From: CAXBNB01 sp040222275
GTDB lineage: Bacteria; Bacteroidota; Bacteroidia; Cytophagales; Cyclobacteriaceae
Length of the DNA stretch: 64,000 nt
Reading direction: 5' to 3'
Assembly (NCBI GenBank): GCA_040222275.1
Contig: JAVKDJ010000036.1
Span: 68,174-132,173 of the forward strand
Shown: one piece after another, positions 24,191 through 33,716 of the stretch
Position numbering within the stretch: the first letter of the stretch is position 1
How the letters are laid out: each line of letters begins with the position of its first letter
Notes under the pieces: generated by a model
Seen by the model: only the letters and a program-made list of their open reading frames with translations
The model's database searches: none
Told to the model about the DNA's origin: nothing
Program-made: the position numbers and the translations under genes

Positions 24191-25909
24191 ATGCTGCCGC
24201 CACTTTTCCATGATTTAAGAAAGTACTCCTTTGATCAGTTCAAAGGGGATATGCAGGCGGGGGTGACTGTTGCCGTCATCCTCATTCCTCAGGGTATGGC
24301 TTATGCCATGATAGCTGGACTACCACCGGTCTATGGCCTATATGCGGCCATTTTCCCTCAGCTGATCTACGGATTGCTCGGCAGTTCACGACAGTTGGCC
24401 GTAGGGCCTGTGGCGATGGACTCTATTATAATAGCGACAGGTGTTTCCGCATTGGCTGCAGCCCACAGTGGGGATTATATTGCGTTGGCCATCCTACTGG
24501 CTTTTATTACTGGTATTATTCAGCTTACTATGGGATGGCTAAAGCTGGGCTTTATTGTAAACTTCCTGTCCAGGCCGGTGATCAATGGGTTCACCTATGC
24601 TGCGGCGTTGGTGATCAGCATCAATCAAATTGGCCATTTGACCGGGATTGATCTTTCTCAAAGCAAATACACCCACCTTGTACTGTCCGAATTGGCATTA
24701 AGAATCCATGAAACCAGTTGGATAACCCTCTCGATTGGAGTAACAGGAATCATCTTGATAGCAGGGGCAAAAAGATGGCATAAGCTCATCCCTTCTGCAC
24801 TTATAGTAGTGATGGCATCCATTATTGCCAGCAGGCTGCTTCAGTTTGATGAATTGGGCGTGAAAATAATCGGTGATGTACCAAAAGGTTTGCCGGGATT
24901 CGACCTGCCCTCTTTTCAGTTGGCCGACATAATTAATCTATTTCCAATTGCTACAACACTTGCCATCATTGGGTTTCTGGAGGCATTTTCCATAGCAAAG
25001 GCAATAGAACCAGCCCATAAAAATGAATACAGTATAAATGCCAACCGTGAATTGCTTGCACTTGGGGGCAGCAATATCTTCGGGTCGTTTTTCGGTAGTT
25101 TCCCGGCATCAGGTAGCTTTAGTCGGTCTGCCGTGAATGACAACACTGGTGCCAAAACAGGAGTAGCTTCCTATGTGAGCGCCCTACTGGTATTGGCCAC
25201 AGTACTTTTCTTCACTCCGCTATTCTACCATTTACCCAAAGCCATATTGGCTTCCATAACCATAGTGGCCGTTATGGGGTTGGTTGATATCAAACAATGT
25301 CGGTATCTATGGAAAACTGACCAAACTGACTTCTATATGATGATTTATACATTTCTCGGTACATTTCTCATCGGCATAAAAGAAGGAATTGCCATAGGAG
25401 TGGCCTTGTCCCTGGTGATGGTGATATACAAGACAACCCACCCGCACCTTGCGGTGCTGGGGCGAATTCCAAATACTACCTTCTTCAAGAATATCGACAG
25501 GTTCGCCGAAGCAGAAGAAATTCCCGGGGTGTTGATCATCCGGTTCGATTCACGCATCTATTTCGCCAACGTCAACTTCTTCAAGGAGAAAGTGGAAGAA
25601 TTGGTTTTGGAAAAATCCGCGGGGCTAAAATTGCTGATCATTGATGCACAAAGCATCTCCAGTATAGATTCCAGCGGCATGGCCACCCTTCACGAAATAC
25701 TTGACTTCTGCTCATCACGCAAAATAGATTTAGTATTTGTTAGCGTAATAGGGCCAGTGAGGGACACTTTTGTAAAAGAAGGTTTTGCCAATAAGCTGGG
25801 TGAAGACCATTGCTTCGAACAAATTGACCAGGCTATCGATACCTTTTCAAGTCCGAAAACCCCAGCGGGTATAAACCGTCTAAAATTTCAAACCAACGTA
25901 AAAAGATAG
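24191..25909 (+). CDS. SulP family anion permease with STAS domain
   Basis: SLC26/SulP transporter, about 572 residues from the ATG at 24191; an in-frame TTG at 24128 lies within the promoter and is rejected. Motifs include IPQGMAYAMIAGLPPVYGLY and the STAS domain at the C-terminus (DAQSISSIDSSGMATLHEI). Ten or more membrane helices. The family moves sulfate, bicarbonate or other anions. The promoter shares its operator with sulfur-metabolism operons in this window, which favours a sulfur anion (sulfate or sulfite) as substrate or as a product to be exported; direction is unknown. Confidence 0.92.
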   Translation: MLPPLFHDLRKYSFDQFKGDMQAGVTVAVILIPQGMAYAMIAGLPPVYGLYAAIFPQLIYGLLGSSRQLAVGPVAMDSIIIATGVSALAAAHSGDYIALAILLAFITGIIQLTMGWLKLGFIVNFLSRPVINGFTYAAALVISINQIGHLTGIDLSQSKYTHLVLSELALRIHETSWITLSIGVTGIILIAGAKRWHKLIPSALIVVMASIIASRLLQFDELGVKIIGDVPKGLPGFDLPSFQLADIINLFPIATTLAIIGFLEAFSIAKAIEPAHKNEYSINANRELLALGGSNIFGSFFGSFPASGSFSRSAVNDNTGAKTGVASYVSALLVLATVLFFTPLFYHLPKAILASITIVAVMGLVDIKQCRYLWKTDQTDFYMMIYTFLGTFLIGIKEGIAIGVALSLVMVIYKTTHPHLAVLGRIPNTTFFKNIDRFAEAEEIPGVLIIRFDSRIYFANVNFFKEKVEELVLEKSAGLKLLIIDAQSISSIDSSGMATLHEILDFCSSRKIDLVFVSVIGPVRDTFVKEGFANKLGEDHCFEQIDQAIDTFSSPKTPAGINRLKFQTNVKR

Positions 25910-25963
25910 TTCCTTATCAGGATTGTTTTTCGCATAAAAAACCGTAATCTGCAATTTCAATTA

Positions 25964-25971
25964 TACTTTTG
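25964..25971 (+). promoter_or_regulatory. Probable -7 element of the LptF/G gene
   Basis: TACTTTTG matches TAnnTTTG and lies 59 bases before the start codon, in a gap that separates this gene from sulP. Confidence 0.4.
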
Positions 25972-26030
25972 AAGTTTAATTGATAGAAAACCAGTTCAGG
26001 TGTGGAATACCCAATGCATAAAAGCCTCCA

Positions 26031-27965
26031 ATGAAAAAACTCGATAAACTCATACTGAAGTCATTTATCGGGCCACTGATCCTGACCTTTTGCGTATCTG
26101 TGTTCATCCTGTTGCTCCAATATATGTTGAAATATTTCGACGATTTGGTAGGCAAAGACCTGGGCTATACGGTCTTCGGGGAGCTGCTGATATACTTCAG
26201 CATCAACATGACACCTATTGCCTTGCCATTGGCCATCCTTATTGCTTCCATTATGACCTATGGCAACCTCGGGGAACATTTCGAGCTAACTGCCATCAAG
26301 GGGTCCGGCATTTCCCTCACCCGTACTTTGCTGCCTACAGGTATTCTGGTGTTTTTCATCTCCATAGGTGCCTATTTTTCCAACAACCATATAGTGCCGA
26401 CAGCCAACCTGAGGGCCTATAGCCTATTGTATGACATCAAACACAAAAAACCCTCCCTGGATCTGAGAGAAGGGCAGTTTTATGAGGGCATTCCCAACTA
26501 CAGTATCAAGGTAAGGAAAAAGTATCCTGATGGTGTAGCGATGAGCGATATCATTATCTATGACCATAAGGGGTCTTCTCAGGGAGGAAATAAAAAGGTA
26601 ATTATTGCAGATTCGTGCCGTATGTACACCATCATCAATGACAGGTACCTGATGATGGAACTTTTCAATGGCAACCACTACATAGAAGGTGAAAACAAAA
26701 AGAAAAGGGGAAAAGAAAACATTGAGACTTTTGCGAGCACCAAGTTTGCGGTTATGAAAATGGTTTTCAGTCTGGCATCCTTCGATCTGGACCGTACTGA
26801 TATGGACTTGTTTGCGGGCAACAAATTGATGAAGGATATCAACAAGCTTACAGAAGACATTGACTCTATGAGCAATACCATTCTAACAACGAAATATCAG
26901 ATATTCAAAAGCACTGATGCCTCTTTCAGGTACCATTTCAATTCCAAGCTGTCCGTTCCAGAGTCTTTCGAAATAGCCCAGGAAAAGCTTCGTAGAAAGC
27001 AACATATAAAAGACAGTATAAGAATGATGATGGAGGAGTTTGGACTGGAAAATCCTGACAGCCTGGCTTATAAACTCCAGGAGAAAAACCAAAACAACCC
27101 TGAGACCATTCGCCCGAAAGCTGAAAACCCTACGGCCCAAACTAAACCTGCTTCAGCAAAACCGGACCCAACTGATGGTAAAGAAGACGACACCAATGAA
27201 AGCCCCTCGGTTTTCAACCGTTTAACCGAAACGGTAAAAACAAAATTCAAAAGTTTGCGGGATTTTAAAAACAGTGATAAGGTATTGACAACAAAAACTG
27301 TTGAAGAAGATAAAAACCAAGAAAACCCCTCTTCTGGCAATACAGTAGTAAAAAACACAGGCCCTGTCAAAAAACCAATCGTTCGAAGTTACCAGAGCAA
27401 GGTGGATACCGCTTCCATTGAAAATGACTCGCTTATTGCATTTGTAAGGGCCAAGATTGATAGCATCAACGGCCCTGCTGCCAAAAGAGAGAATGTACTG
27501 ACCAGGGCCGCAGGTACAGCCCGTTCCATCAAGACCAACATAAGCAGCAAAAGCCTGAGATTGGCCGACCTGAAAAGGGAAACCAACCAACACAAACTTG
27601 AAAAGTACAAAAAATTCTCGCAGGCCATTGCCTGTATGATAATGTTTTTGATTGGGGCGCCTTTGGGGGCCATCATCAAAAAAGGAGGCCTGGGCATGCC
27701 GGTAGTCGTATCGGTGTTCTTTTTCATCATATTTTATGTGCTCACCGTGATCGCCGACAAATGGGCCAAAGCAAGTGTAATGGACGGGACGTATGCAGCC
27801 TGGGTAGCCGATATAGTATTGCTCCCTTTCGGGATCATGTTCCTATACCAGGCCAGGCGTGATGCCAAGTTGTTTGATGCCGACTTCTATGATGTATGGT
27901 GGCAGAAACTAAAAAAGTGGTGGCTGCAAAAACGCAATTTCAAATTACAACCAGTTAACAATTAG
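26031..27965 (+). CDS. LptF/LptG family permease with long low-complexity insert
   Basis: YjgP/YjgQ-family component of the LPS export ABC transporter. Three N-terminal helices (residues about 12-120) and three C-terminal ones (about 530-615) frame a periplasmic jellyroll-like domain (LDLREGQFYEGIPNYSIKV). With 644 residues it is far longer than typical 350-400-residue members: residues about 330-500 add a charged, Pro/Lys/Thr-rich, probably disordered stretch. The partner LptB and second permease are not nearby. The insert is common in Bacteroidota homologues in varying length. Confidence 0.9.
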   Translation: MKKLDKLILKSFIGPLILTFCVSVFILLLQYMLKYFDDLVGKDLGYTVFGELLIYFSINMTPIALPLAILIASIMTYGNLGEHFELTAIKGSGISLTRTLLPTGILVFFISIGAYFSNNHIVPTANLRAYSLLYDIKHKKPSLDLREGQFYEGIPNYSIKVRKKYPDGVAMSDIIIYDHKGSSQGGNKKVIIADSCRMYTIINDRYLMMELFNGNHYIEGENKKKRGKENIETFASTKFAVMKMVFSLASFDLDRTDMDLFAGNKLMKDINKLTEDIDSMSNTILTTKYQIFKSTDASFRYHFNSKLSVPESFEIAQEKLRRKQHIKDSIRMMMEEFGLENPDSLAYKLQEKNQNNPETIRPKAENPTAQTKPASAKPDPTDGKEDDTNESPSVFNRLTETVKTKFKSLRDFKNSDKVLTTKTVEEDKNQENPSSGNTVVKNTGPVKKPIVRSYQSKVDTASIENDSLIAFVRAKIDSINGPAAKRENVLTRAAGTARSIKTNISSKSLRLADLKRETNQHKLEKYKKFSQAIACMIMFLIGAPLGAIIKKGGLGMPVVVSVFFFIIFYVLTVIADKWAKASVMDGTYAAWVADIVLLPFGIMFLYQARRDAKLFDADFYDVWWQKLKKWWLQKRNFKLQPVNN

Positions 27966-27997
27966 AATCGAAAGTTGTTTTTGAATTTTATACTACC

Positions 27998-28005
27998 TAA
28001 TTTTG
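27998..28005 (+). promoter_or_regulatory. Probable -7 element of rpsO
   Basis: TAATTTTG fits TAnnTTTG exactly and lies 41 bases before the rpsO start codon in an AT-rich gap. Confidence 0.45.
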
Positions 28006-28046
28006 CCCGCTTAACTTAATAGAAACATTTAAACTTTTTACTAAAC

Positions 28047-28322
28047 ATGTATTTAGCAACAGAGAAAAAACAAGAACTGTTTGAAAATCATGGTCGGTTA
28101 AAGTCTAAGCAAGATACTGGTTCAGCTGAATCTCAAATTGCTCTCTTTACCTACCGGATCAACCACCTGACTGAGCATTTGAAATCTCACAAAAAAGACC
28201 ATTCTTCCAGGATGGGGCTTTTGAAGCTCGTAGGAAAAAGAAGAAGCCTGCTCGACTACCTTTACAAAAGGGATATCGAGAGATACAGGGCGATCATAGC
28301 AGAATTAAACTTAAGAAAATAA
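28047..28322 (+). CDS. rpsO: 30S ribosomal protein S15
   Basis: S15 binds 16S rRNA helices of the platform. 91 residues with the expected motifs: HGRLKSKQDTGSAESQIALF, INHLTEHLKSHKKDHSSR and LLKLVGKRRSLLDYL. The order rpsO-pnp is conserved across bacteria. A hairpin with a T run separates the two genes. Confidence 0.97.
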   Translation: MYLATEKKQELFENHGRLKSKQDTGSAESQIALFTYRINHLTEHLKSHKKDHSSRMGLLKLVGKRRSLLDYLYKRDIERYRAIIAELNLRK

Positions 28323-28331
28323 AATATGCGC

Positions 28332-28364
28332 AAAGGGAATTCATAAACATGGGTTCCCTTTTTT
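28332..28364 (+). terminator. Hairpin between rpsO and pnp
   Basis: Stem AAAGGGAA/TTCCCTTT with a 14-nt loop followed by TTTTG. It lies just after rpsO and may act as terminator or attenuator, with pnp read from a second promoter or by read-through. Confidence 0.7.
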
Positions 28365-28446
28365 GTACTTCTCACTCGGATTTTTAACAGATTTTGACAT
28401 ACCTCACACTCAATTCTCAATTATTGTCAAAATTTAAAAAACTATT

Positions 28447-30588
28447 ATGTCTTTAAATGTAGTAACTAAGTCCATCAAATTAGCTGATGGAAGAGAAATT
28501 ACGATTGAAACCGGAAAACTCGCCAAACAGGCCGACGGTTCAGTTGTAGTAAGAATGGGAGACACCATGCTGCTAGCAACGGTGGTTTCCAACAAAGAAG
28601 CAAGGGAGGGTGTTGACTTTCTCCCCATGTCGGTAGATTATCAGGAGAAGTTTGCTTCAGCTGGTAAAATTCCAGGAGGATTCCTCAAAAGGGAAGCCAG
28701 GCTATCTGATATGGAAGTATTGATTTGTCGATTGGTGGATAGGGCCCTGAGGCCACTGTTTCCGGACGATTACCATGCTGAAACCCAAATCATGATATCG
28801 CTGATTTCAGCAGACAAAAATGTATTGCCTGATGCCCTGGCGGCCCTGGCGGCATCTTCTGCCCTGGCTGTATCGGACATCCCCTTCAACGGCCCAATAT
28901 CTGAAGTAAGGGTGATTTTCAAAGAAGGCGCCTACCTTATCAACCCTACCCCGGAACAAATCGAAGGTGCCGACCTTGAAATGATCATAGCCGGTACCAT
29001 CGACAACATCCTGATGGTAGAAGGTGAACTCAATGAAGTATCTGAAGAAGTAATGATAGGGGCTATCAAGGCCGGACATGAGGCCATTAAGGACCAATGC
29101 CAGGCTCAAATCGAACTGACCCAGGAAGTTGGTAAAACTGAAAAAAGGGAGTATGATCATGAAAACCATGATGAAGACCTGAAGGCTGATATAAAGGCTA
29201 AAACCTACGACAAGGTATATGCAGTGGCAGCTGAAGGCATAGCCGATAAAGCACTGAGGAAAGAAAAACTGAGCGCCATCAAGGAAGAGTACATCGAATC
29301 CTTGCCAGAACCTGCCGAGGGTGAGGAAGGACCGGATGAGTTCCTGATTGGTAAATATTTTCACGATGTGGAGAAAGAGGCTATTAGAAACTCGGTATTG
29401 GATACAAGGGTAAGGCTTGACGGGCGAAAGCTCAATGAAGTTCGCCCTATATGGTCGGAAGTGGATTACCTTCCAGGTGCACATGGCTCTGCCGTATTCA
29501 CAAGGGGCGAAACACAGTCATTGACATCAGTGACGCTGGGCACCAAACTGGATCAGCAAATGATCGACAGTGCCATGCACTCCGGATACAACAAATTTAT
29601 GCTCCACTACAACTTCCCTGCATTTTCTACAGGAGAGGCAAGGCCCAACAGGGGACCAGGCAGAAGGGAAATTGGACATGGAAACCTCGCCCTAAGGGCG
29701 CTAAAGAGGGTGATCCCACAGGGTGATGAAAACCCGTACACGATCCGAGTGGTATCTGATATCCTTGAGTCAAACGGCTCATCTTCAATGGCCACTGTAT
29801 GTGCCGGTTCGCTGGCACTGATGGATGCAGGTATAAAAATCACCTCACCTGTATCGGGTATTGCCATGGGGATGATCTCCGATGCTGAAACAGGTAAATA
29901 TGCCATACTATCCGATATACTTGGCGATGAAGACCATCTGGGTGATATGGACTTTAAAGTAACTGGTACCGACAAGGGGATCACAGCTTGCCAGATGGAC
30001 ATCAAAGTGGACGGCCTTTCTTATGAAGTATTGGCAGAAGCATTGATGCAGGCCAAAGAAGGAAGGGAGCACATCCTCAATGAAATCAAGAAGACCATGG
30101 CTGAATCCAGGGCTGAATTGAAGCCGCATGCGCCAAGGTCATATACCATGACCATTGAGAAGGAGCTGATAGGTGCAGTGATTGGACCTGGCGGAAAAAT
30201 CATTCAGGAAATCCAAAACGAATCTGGTGCTACCGTAGTGATCGAAGAGATTGACAACAAAGGTGTGATCAATGTATTCGCTGTAAACGGTGACTCTATG
30301 AATGATGCCATCAGAAGGATCAAAAACATAGTAGCCCAACCTGAAGTAGGCGAAACCTACGTAGGTAAAGTGAAATCGATTATGCCATTCGGCGCGTTTG
30401 TTGAATTTATGCCAGGCAAAGACGGATTGCTTCACATCTCTGAAATCAAATGGGAAAGGGTTGAGAAGATGGACGGTGTGATGGAAGTAGGTGAGGAAAT
30501 AAAGGTAAAACTTACTGAAATCGATCCTAAAACCGGTAAATTCAGATTGTCCAGAAAAGTATTGCTCCCTAAGCCCGAGAAGGCTTAA
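28447..30588 (+). CDS. pnp: Polyribonucleotide nucleotidyltransferase (PNPase)
   Basis: 3'-5' phosphorolytic exoribonuclease, 713 residues. Order: first RNase PH domain (GGFLKREARLSDMEVLICR), helical linker, second RNase PH domain (MATVCAGSLALMDAGI, with DGDEDHLGDMDFKVTGT-like catalytic part), KH domain (IGAVIGPGGKIIQEI) and S1 domain (YVGKVKSIMPFGAFVEFMPG) at the end. All domains are intact. Conserved linkage to rpsO; a strong terminator follows. Confidence 0.97.
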   Translation: MSLNVVTKSIKLADGREITIETGKLAKQADGSVVVRMGDTMLLATVVSNKEAREGVDFLPMSVDYQEKFASAGKIPGGFLKREARLSDMEVLICRLVDRALRPLFPDDYHAETQIMISLISADKNVLPDALAALAASSALAVSDIPFNGPISEVRVIFKEGAYLINPTPEQIEGADLEMIIAGTIDNILMVEGELNEVSEEVMIGAIKAGHEAIKDQCQAQIELTQEVGKTEKREYDHENHDEDLKADIKAKTYDKVYAVAAEGIADKALRKEKLSAIKEEYIESLPEPAEGEEGPDEFLIGKYFHDVEKEAIRNSVLDTRVRLDGRKLNEVRPIWSEVDYLPGAHGSAVFTRGETQSLTSVTLGTKLDQQMIDSAMHSGYNKFMLHYNFPAFSTGEARPNRGPGRREIGHGNLALRALKRVIPQGDENPYTIRVVSDILESNGSSSMATVCAGSLALMDAGIKITSPVSGIAMGMISDAETGKYAILSDILGDEDHLGDMDFKVTGTDKGITACQMDIKVDGLSYEVLAEALMQAKEGREHILNEIKKTMAESRAELKPHAPRSYTMTIEKELIGAVIGPGGKIIQEIQNESGATVVIEEIDNKGVINVFAVNGDSMNDAIRRIKNIVAQPEVGETYVGKVKSIMPFGAFVEFMPGKDGLLHISEIKWERVEKMDGVMEVGEEIKVKLTEIDPKTGKFRLSRKVLLPKPEKA

Positions 30589-30612
30589 ACATAGCATTCT
30601 TATAAAAATTCT

Positions 30613-30650
30613 AAACCACCGATTGCTTGTTCAGTCGGTGGTTTTTTTGT
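30613..30650 (+). terminator. Terminator of pnp
   Basis: Stem ACCACCGA/TCGGTGGT with a 12-nt loop followed by TTTTTTT, about 25 bases after the pnp stop. Confidence 0.9.
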
Positions 30651-30772
30651 GTCAAAAAAGGAAAAGGCCAGACAATTCCACGTTTGGGAATTGTGACTAT
30701 AGTAGAATTCGGTTTGAACCATTTATGGTCTATTAGCGGAGTGTACCGAAGGGCTAAATAATTTAAAAACGC

Positions 30773-30802
30773 TAACTTTGATAGTATCATTTGATACTAT
30801 CA
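30773..30802 (+). promoter_or_regulatory. fic promoter overlapping a double palindrome operator
   Basis: The -7 element TAACTTTG (30773-30780) runs straight into two 11-bp palindromes: TGATAGTATCA (30779-30789) and TGATACTATCA (30792-30802), separated by TT. Together they form one 24-bp inverted repeat that ends on the first base of the fic start codon. A protein bound there would block the promoter, which suggests autoregulation by the Fic protein's C-terminal helix-turn-helix region. Confidence 0.75.
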
Positions 30803-31758
30803 TGAAACCACCTTACGAAGTAACTTCATCCATATTGAAAATGGTCTCAACCATTTCTGAAAAAATGGGGACCATCAATGCCTATCATTTAAGCAAGCCC
30901 CCAACTGAGCTCAGAAAAAAAAACAAAATTAAGACCATACAGTCCTCCCTAGAAATTGAAGGAAACACGCTCACTGTTGAACAAATTACAGCAATACTTA
31001 ACGACAAAAGAATAATAGCACCTGCAAAAGATATTTTAGAAGTCAAAAATGCTATTAAAATTTATGATCGCATAGGTGCCTTAAACCCTCATTCTATTCG
31101 GGATTTTAAAACCGCCCATAAAACGTTGATGAATGGTTTATTAGAAAATCCGGGGGATTTCAGGGTATCCGAAGTAGGTATTGTAAAAGGAACTGCTGTT
31201 CAGCACCTTGCTCCTCCCGGACGCATGGTAAACGGGCTAATGAATAATCTTTTCAAGTATTTGAAAGGATCGGACGAATTACCTTTGATTAAAAGTTGTG
31301 TTTTTCACTACGAACTTGAATTTATACACCCCTTTATTGATGGAAATGGTCGAATGGGAAGGCTATGGCAGTCTGTGATTCTAATTAAGGACTCTCCTAT
31401 TTTTGAATTTCTTCCCATTGAAATAATAATTAAACAACAACAGAAGGAGTATTATGAAGCCCTCAGTCAATCCGATAAAACCGGAAAAGCTACTTATTTC
31501 ATAGAATTTATGCTGTCGGTAATTAACGAAGCTCTTGAGGTGGTTGTCAATGGACAAAGGCCAACTTTGACAAATAAAGACCGGTTACTGATATTTAGGG
31601 ATTTTATCGGTGGCCAGATTTTTTCCAGGCAAGACTATTTAGTTCATTTCAAGGAGATTTCTTCTGCAACGGCAAGCCGGGATTTGAAATATGGGGTTGA
31701 CCAAAACATTTTGACCAAACATGGGGATAAGCGACTTACTGAATATCAGTATAATTGA
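30802..31758 (+). CDS. Fic family protein, class II, with C-terminal winged helix
   Basis: Fic AMPylating-type enzyme of 318 residues from the ATG at 30802; the frame stays open to a TTG at 30778, but those codons are the operator. The active-site motif HPFIDGNGRMGR is complete (176-187). The auto-inhibitory motif SxxxEG lies N-terminally (Ser49..Glu53-Gly54), as in class II Fic proteins. The C-terminal 70 residues resemble a winged helix (FSRQDYLVHFKEISSATASRDLKYG). The gene is visibly AT-rich compared with pnp and monocistronic, typical of an acquired regulator. Confidence 0.92.
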   Translation: MKPPYEVTSSILKMVSTISEKMGTINAYHLSKPPTELRKKNKIKTIQSSLEIEGNTLTVEQITAILNDKRIIAPAKDILEVKNAIKIYDRIGALNPHSIRDFKTAHKTLMNGLLENPGDFRVSEVGIVKGTAVQHLAPPGRMVNGLMNNLFKYLKGSDELPLIKSCVFHYELEFIHPFIDGNGRMGRLWQSVILIKDSPIFEFLPIEIIIKQQQKEYYEALSQSDKTGKATYFIEFMLSVINEALEVVVNGQRPTLTNKDRLLIFRDFIGGQIFSRQDYLVHFKEISSATASRDLKYGVDQNILTKHGDKRLTEYQYN

Positions 31759-31800
31759 ATCCAATAAGTTAGCCAGACCTTAACCCAACAAGCTTACCCT

Positions 31801-33480
31801 CTACTCCGGAGTTTTCTCCCCGGGCCATTCTTTTTTGAAGTCTGTCCAGTAGTTGTCGATGGTTTCTTTGATGTCTTTTCTCAGGTAGAGCAACCCAAAA
31901 AGGTTGGGCAGGGTCATCAGGGCAATTGTAATCCCCGAGAGCGTCCAGATGATGGTGGTATCGGTAAAGGCCGCCAGGAAAAAACCTATCACATAGACCA
32001 CCCTGAAATAAATAACCGAGTTGCTGCCCAAAAGAAAGGTCATGGCCCTATCTCCATAATACGACCAGGAGATGGCTGTACTAAAGGCAAACAACAGCAA
32101 TCCTATGGACACTATGTATTGCCCAAAGTCGCCGAAAAACCCGCGGGTAAAAGCAATGGTAGTAAGGGGTGCACTGTGCACCAGGGATTTGCCCCGAAAT
32201 ATCTGGTCTAATCCCAGTGGTTTGCCATCTGTAATCGCTATCTGTCCGGAATACAATTTATCACCAGCGAAGACTTTTACTTCCTCAGCCAGCGACCGTG
32301 CATGCAGTATCGATACATCATTCTTTATCAGGCCGTTTTCTACTTTTAACTCACCATTAAATACTGGCAATGGTTTTTTCCCGGAGATGTGTCCATACAA
32401 TGCAGATGCGCCCTCATCCGTCTGATCGGTATAGCTGCTGCCCACCAAAATCGACATATCGGATACCTGAAAATCATTCTCGTGTTTTTCGTTCCAAACA
32501 CCAGATGACAACAACACCAAACCTGTAATCGTACAAATGACAATAGTATCGATGAAAGGTTCAAGAATGGCCACCATACCTTCAGATACAGGCTCATGGG
32601 CTTTAGCCGAAGCATGGGCGATGGGCGCACTACCCTGCCCCGCCTCATTGGAAAACAGCCCCCGGCCTACTCCATTTTTAAACGTATAAGAAAGTGACGC
32701 TCCTAAAAACCCACCTGCTGCCGCAGATCCAGTAAACAAGCCACTAAAAACCAAGGAGAAGGAGGGAATAATATTGTCTAGATTAGACAATATTACAGCG
32801 AATGCCCCAATAAAATAGATAACAGCCATTCCGGGTACGAGTTTTTCCGTTACTGCAGCTATCCTCTTGATTCCTCCAATAATTACAATGCCCAATAAAA
32901 TGGATAATACTAAACCGGTAACCCAAAGTTCTATTCCAAATGTAGCCTTTAAGGATGAAGAGATACTATTTATTTGAGGCAAGTTCCCAGTACCAAAAGA
33001 AGACAGTACTGTGGCTATCGCAAAAAGAATCGCCAACCATCCCATATTCATTTTGTTTTTCATAAAATACATAGGACCTCCGGCCATGGAGCCATCTGAA
33101 GTTTTTTCCCTGTATTTATGGGAGAGTGTCACTTCCACAAATTTGGTACACATGCCCACAGAAGCTGTCATCAACATCCAAAACAGTGCCGCAGGGCCAC
33201 CCATATGTAACGCTAATGCCACACCAGCAATATTGCCCGTACCGACAGTACCTGATAGAGCTGTGGTCAACGCCTGAAAATGGGAGGTATCACCTTCATC
33301 ATCAGATTTGTCAAACTTTCCCTTTACTACCCTTACCGCAAACCTGAAATACCTAATTTGTGGAAATTTCAGATAAATAGTAAAAAATAATCCGGTCCCT
33401 AATAAAACATAAGGAAACCACTCTGCCCCACTGCCTACTACACTATCAATTAAGGCCAATATTTCGTTGAGTTGCTGCAT
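31801..33480 (-). CDS. Alanine/glycine:cation symporter (AGCS family)
   Basis: Sodium-coupled amino-acid symporter, 559 residues, about eleven helices. Signatures: ALSGTVGTGNIAGVALAL near residue 75-92 and GVGRGLFSNEAGQGSAPIAHA in the middle. An insert of roughly 100 residues (about 350-450; SDMSILVGSSYTDQTDEG.. to ..QIFRGKSLVHSA) lengthens the loop between late helices; this is a periplasmic or cytoplasmic domain without recognised fold. Monocistronic on the minus strand. Substrate is inferred from family. Confidence 0.92.
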   Translation of the reverse strand: MQQLNEILALIDSVVGSGAEWFPYVLLGTGLFFTIYLKFPQIRYFRFAVRVVKGKFDKSDDEGDTSHFQALTTALSGTVGTGNIAGVALALHMGGPAALFWMLMTASVGMCTKFVEVTLSHKYREKTSDGSMAGGPMYFMKNKMNMGWLAILFAIATVLSSFGTGNLPQINSISSSLKATFGIELWVTGLVLSILLGIVIIGGIKRIAAVTEKLVPGMAVIYFIGAFAVILSNLDNIIPSFSLVFSGLFTGSAAAGGFLGASLSYTFKNGVGRGLFSNEAGQGSAPIAHASAKAHEPVSEGMVAILEPFIDTIVICTITGLVLLSSGVWNEKHENDFQVSDMSILVGSSYTDQTDEGASALYGHISGKKPLPVFNGELKVENGLIKNDVSILHARSLAEEVKVFAGDKLYSGQIAITDGKPLGLDQIFRGKSLVHSAPLTTIAFTRGFFGDFGQYIVSIGLLLFAFSTAISWSYYGDRAMTFLLGSNSVIYFRVVYVIGFFLAAFTDTTIIWTLSGITIALMTLPNLFGLLYLRKDIKETIDNYWTDFKKEWPGEKTPE

Positions 33481-33716
33481 AAAAGAAAAATTTAGATTGA
33501 CTTGGTTGATGCAATCGACAAAAATATAAAATAAAGCCAGTTATAAAACCTGAGGCTACAGTATTATGTGAACGGTAAAATCTGGCTGTATGGAAACTGT
33601 CTCCATACAAACCCTTTAATACATAGAAGGTGAGGTATCCTGGGGTCTCAGGTTAACATCTGTATAGTGGAAAAACAGGCCTGCATTTGGGGATTGTCAG
33701 GTGTTGTTTGTTGCCT

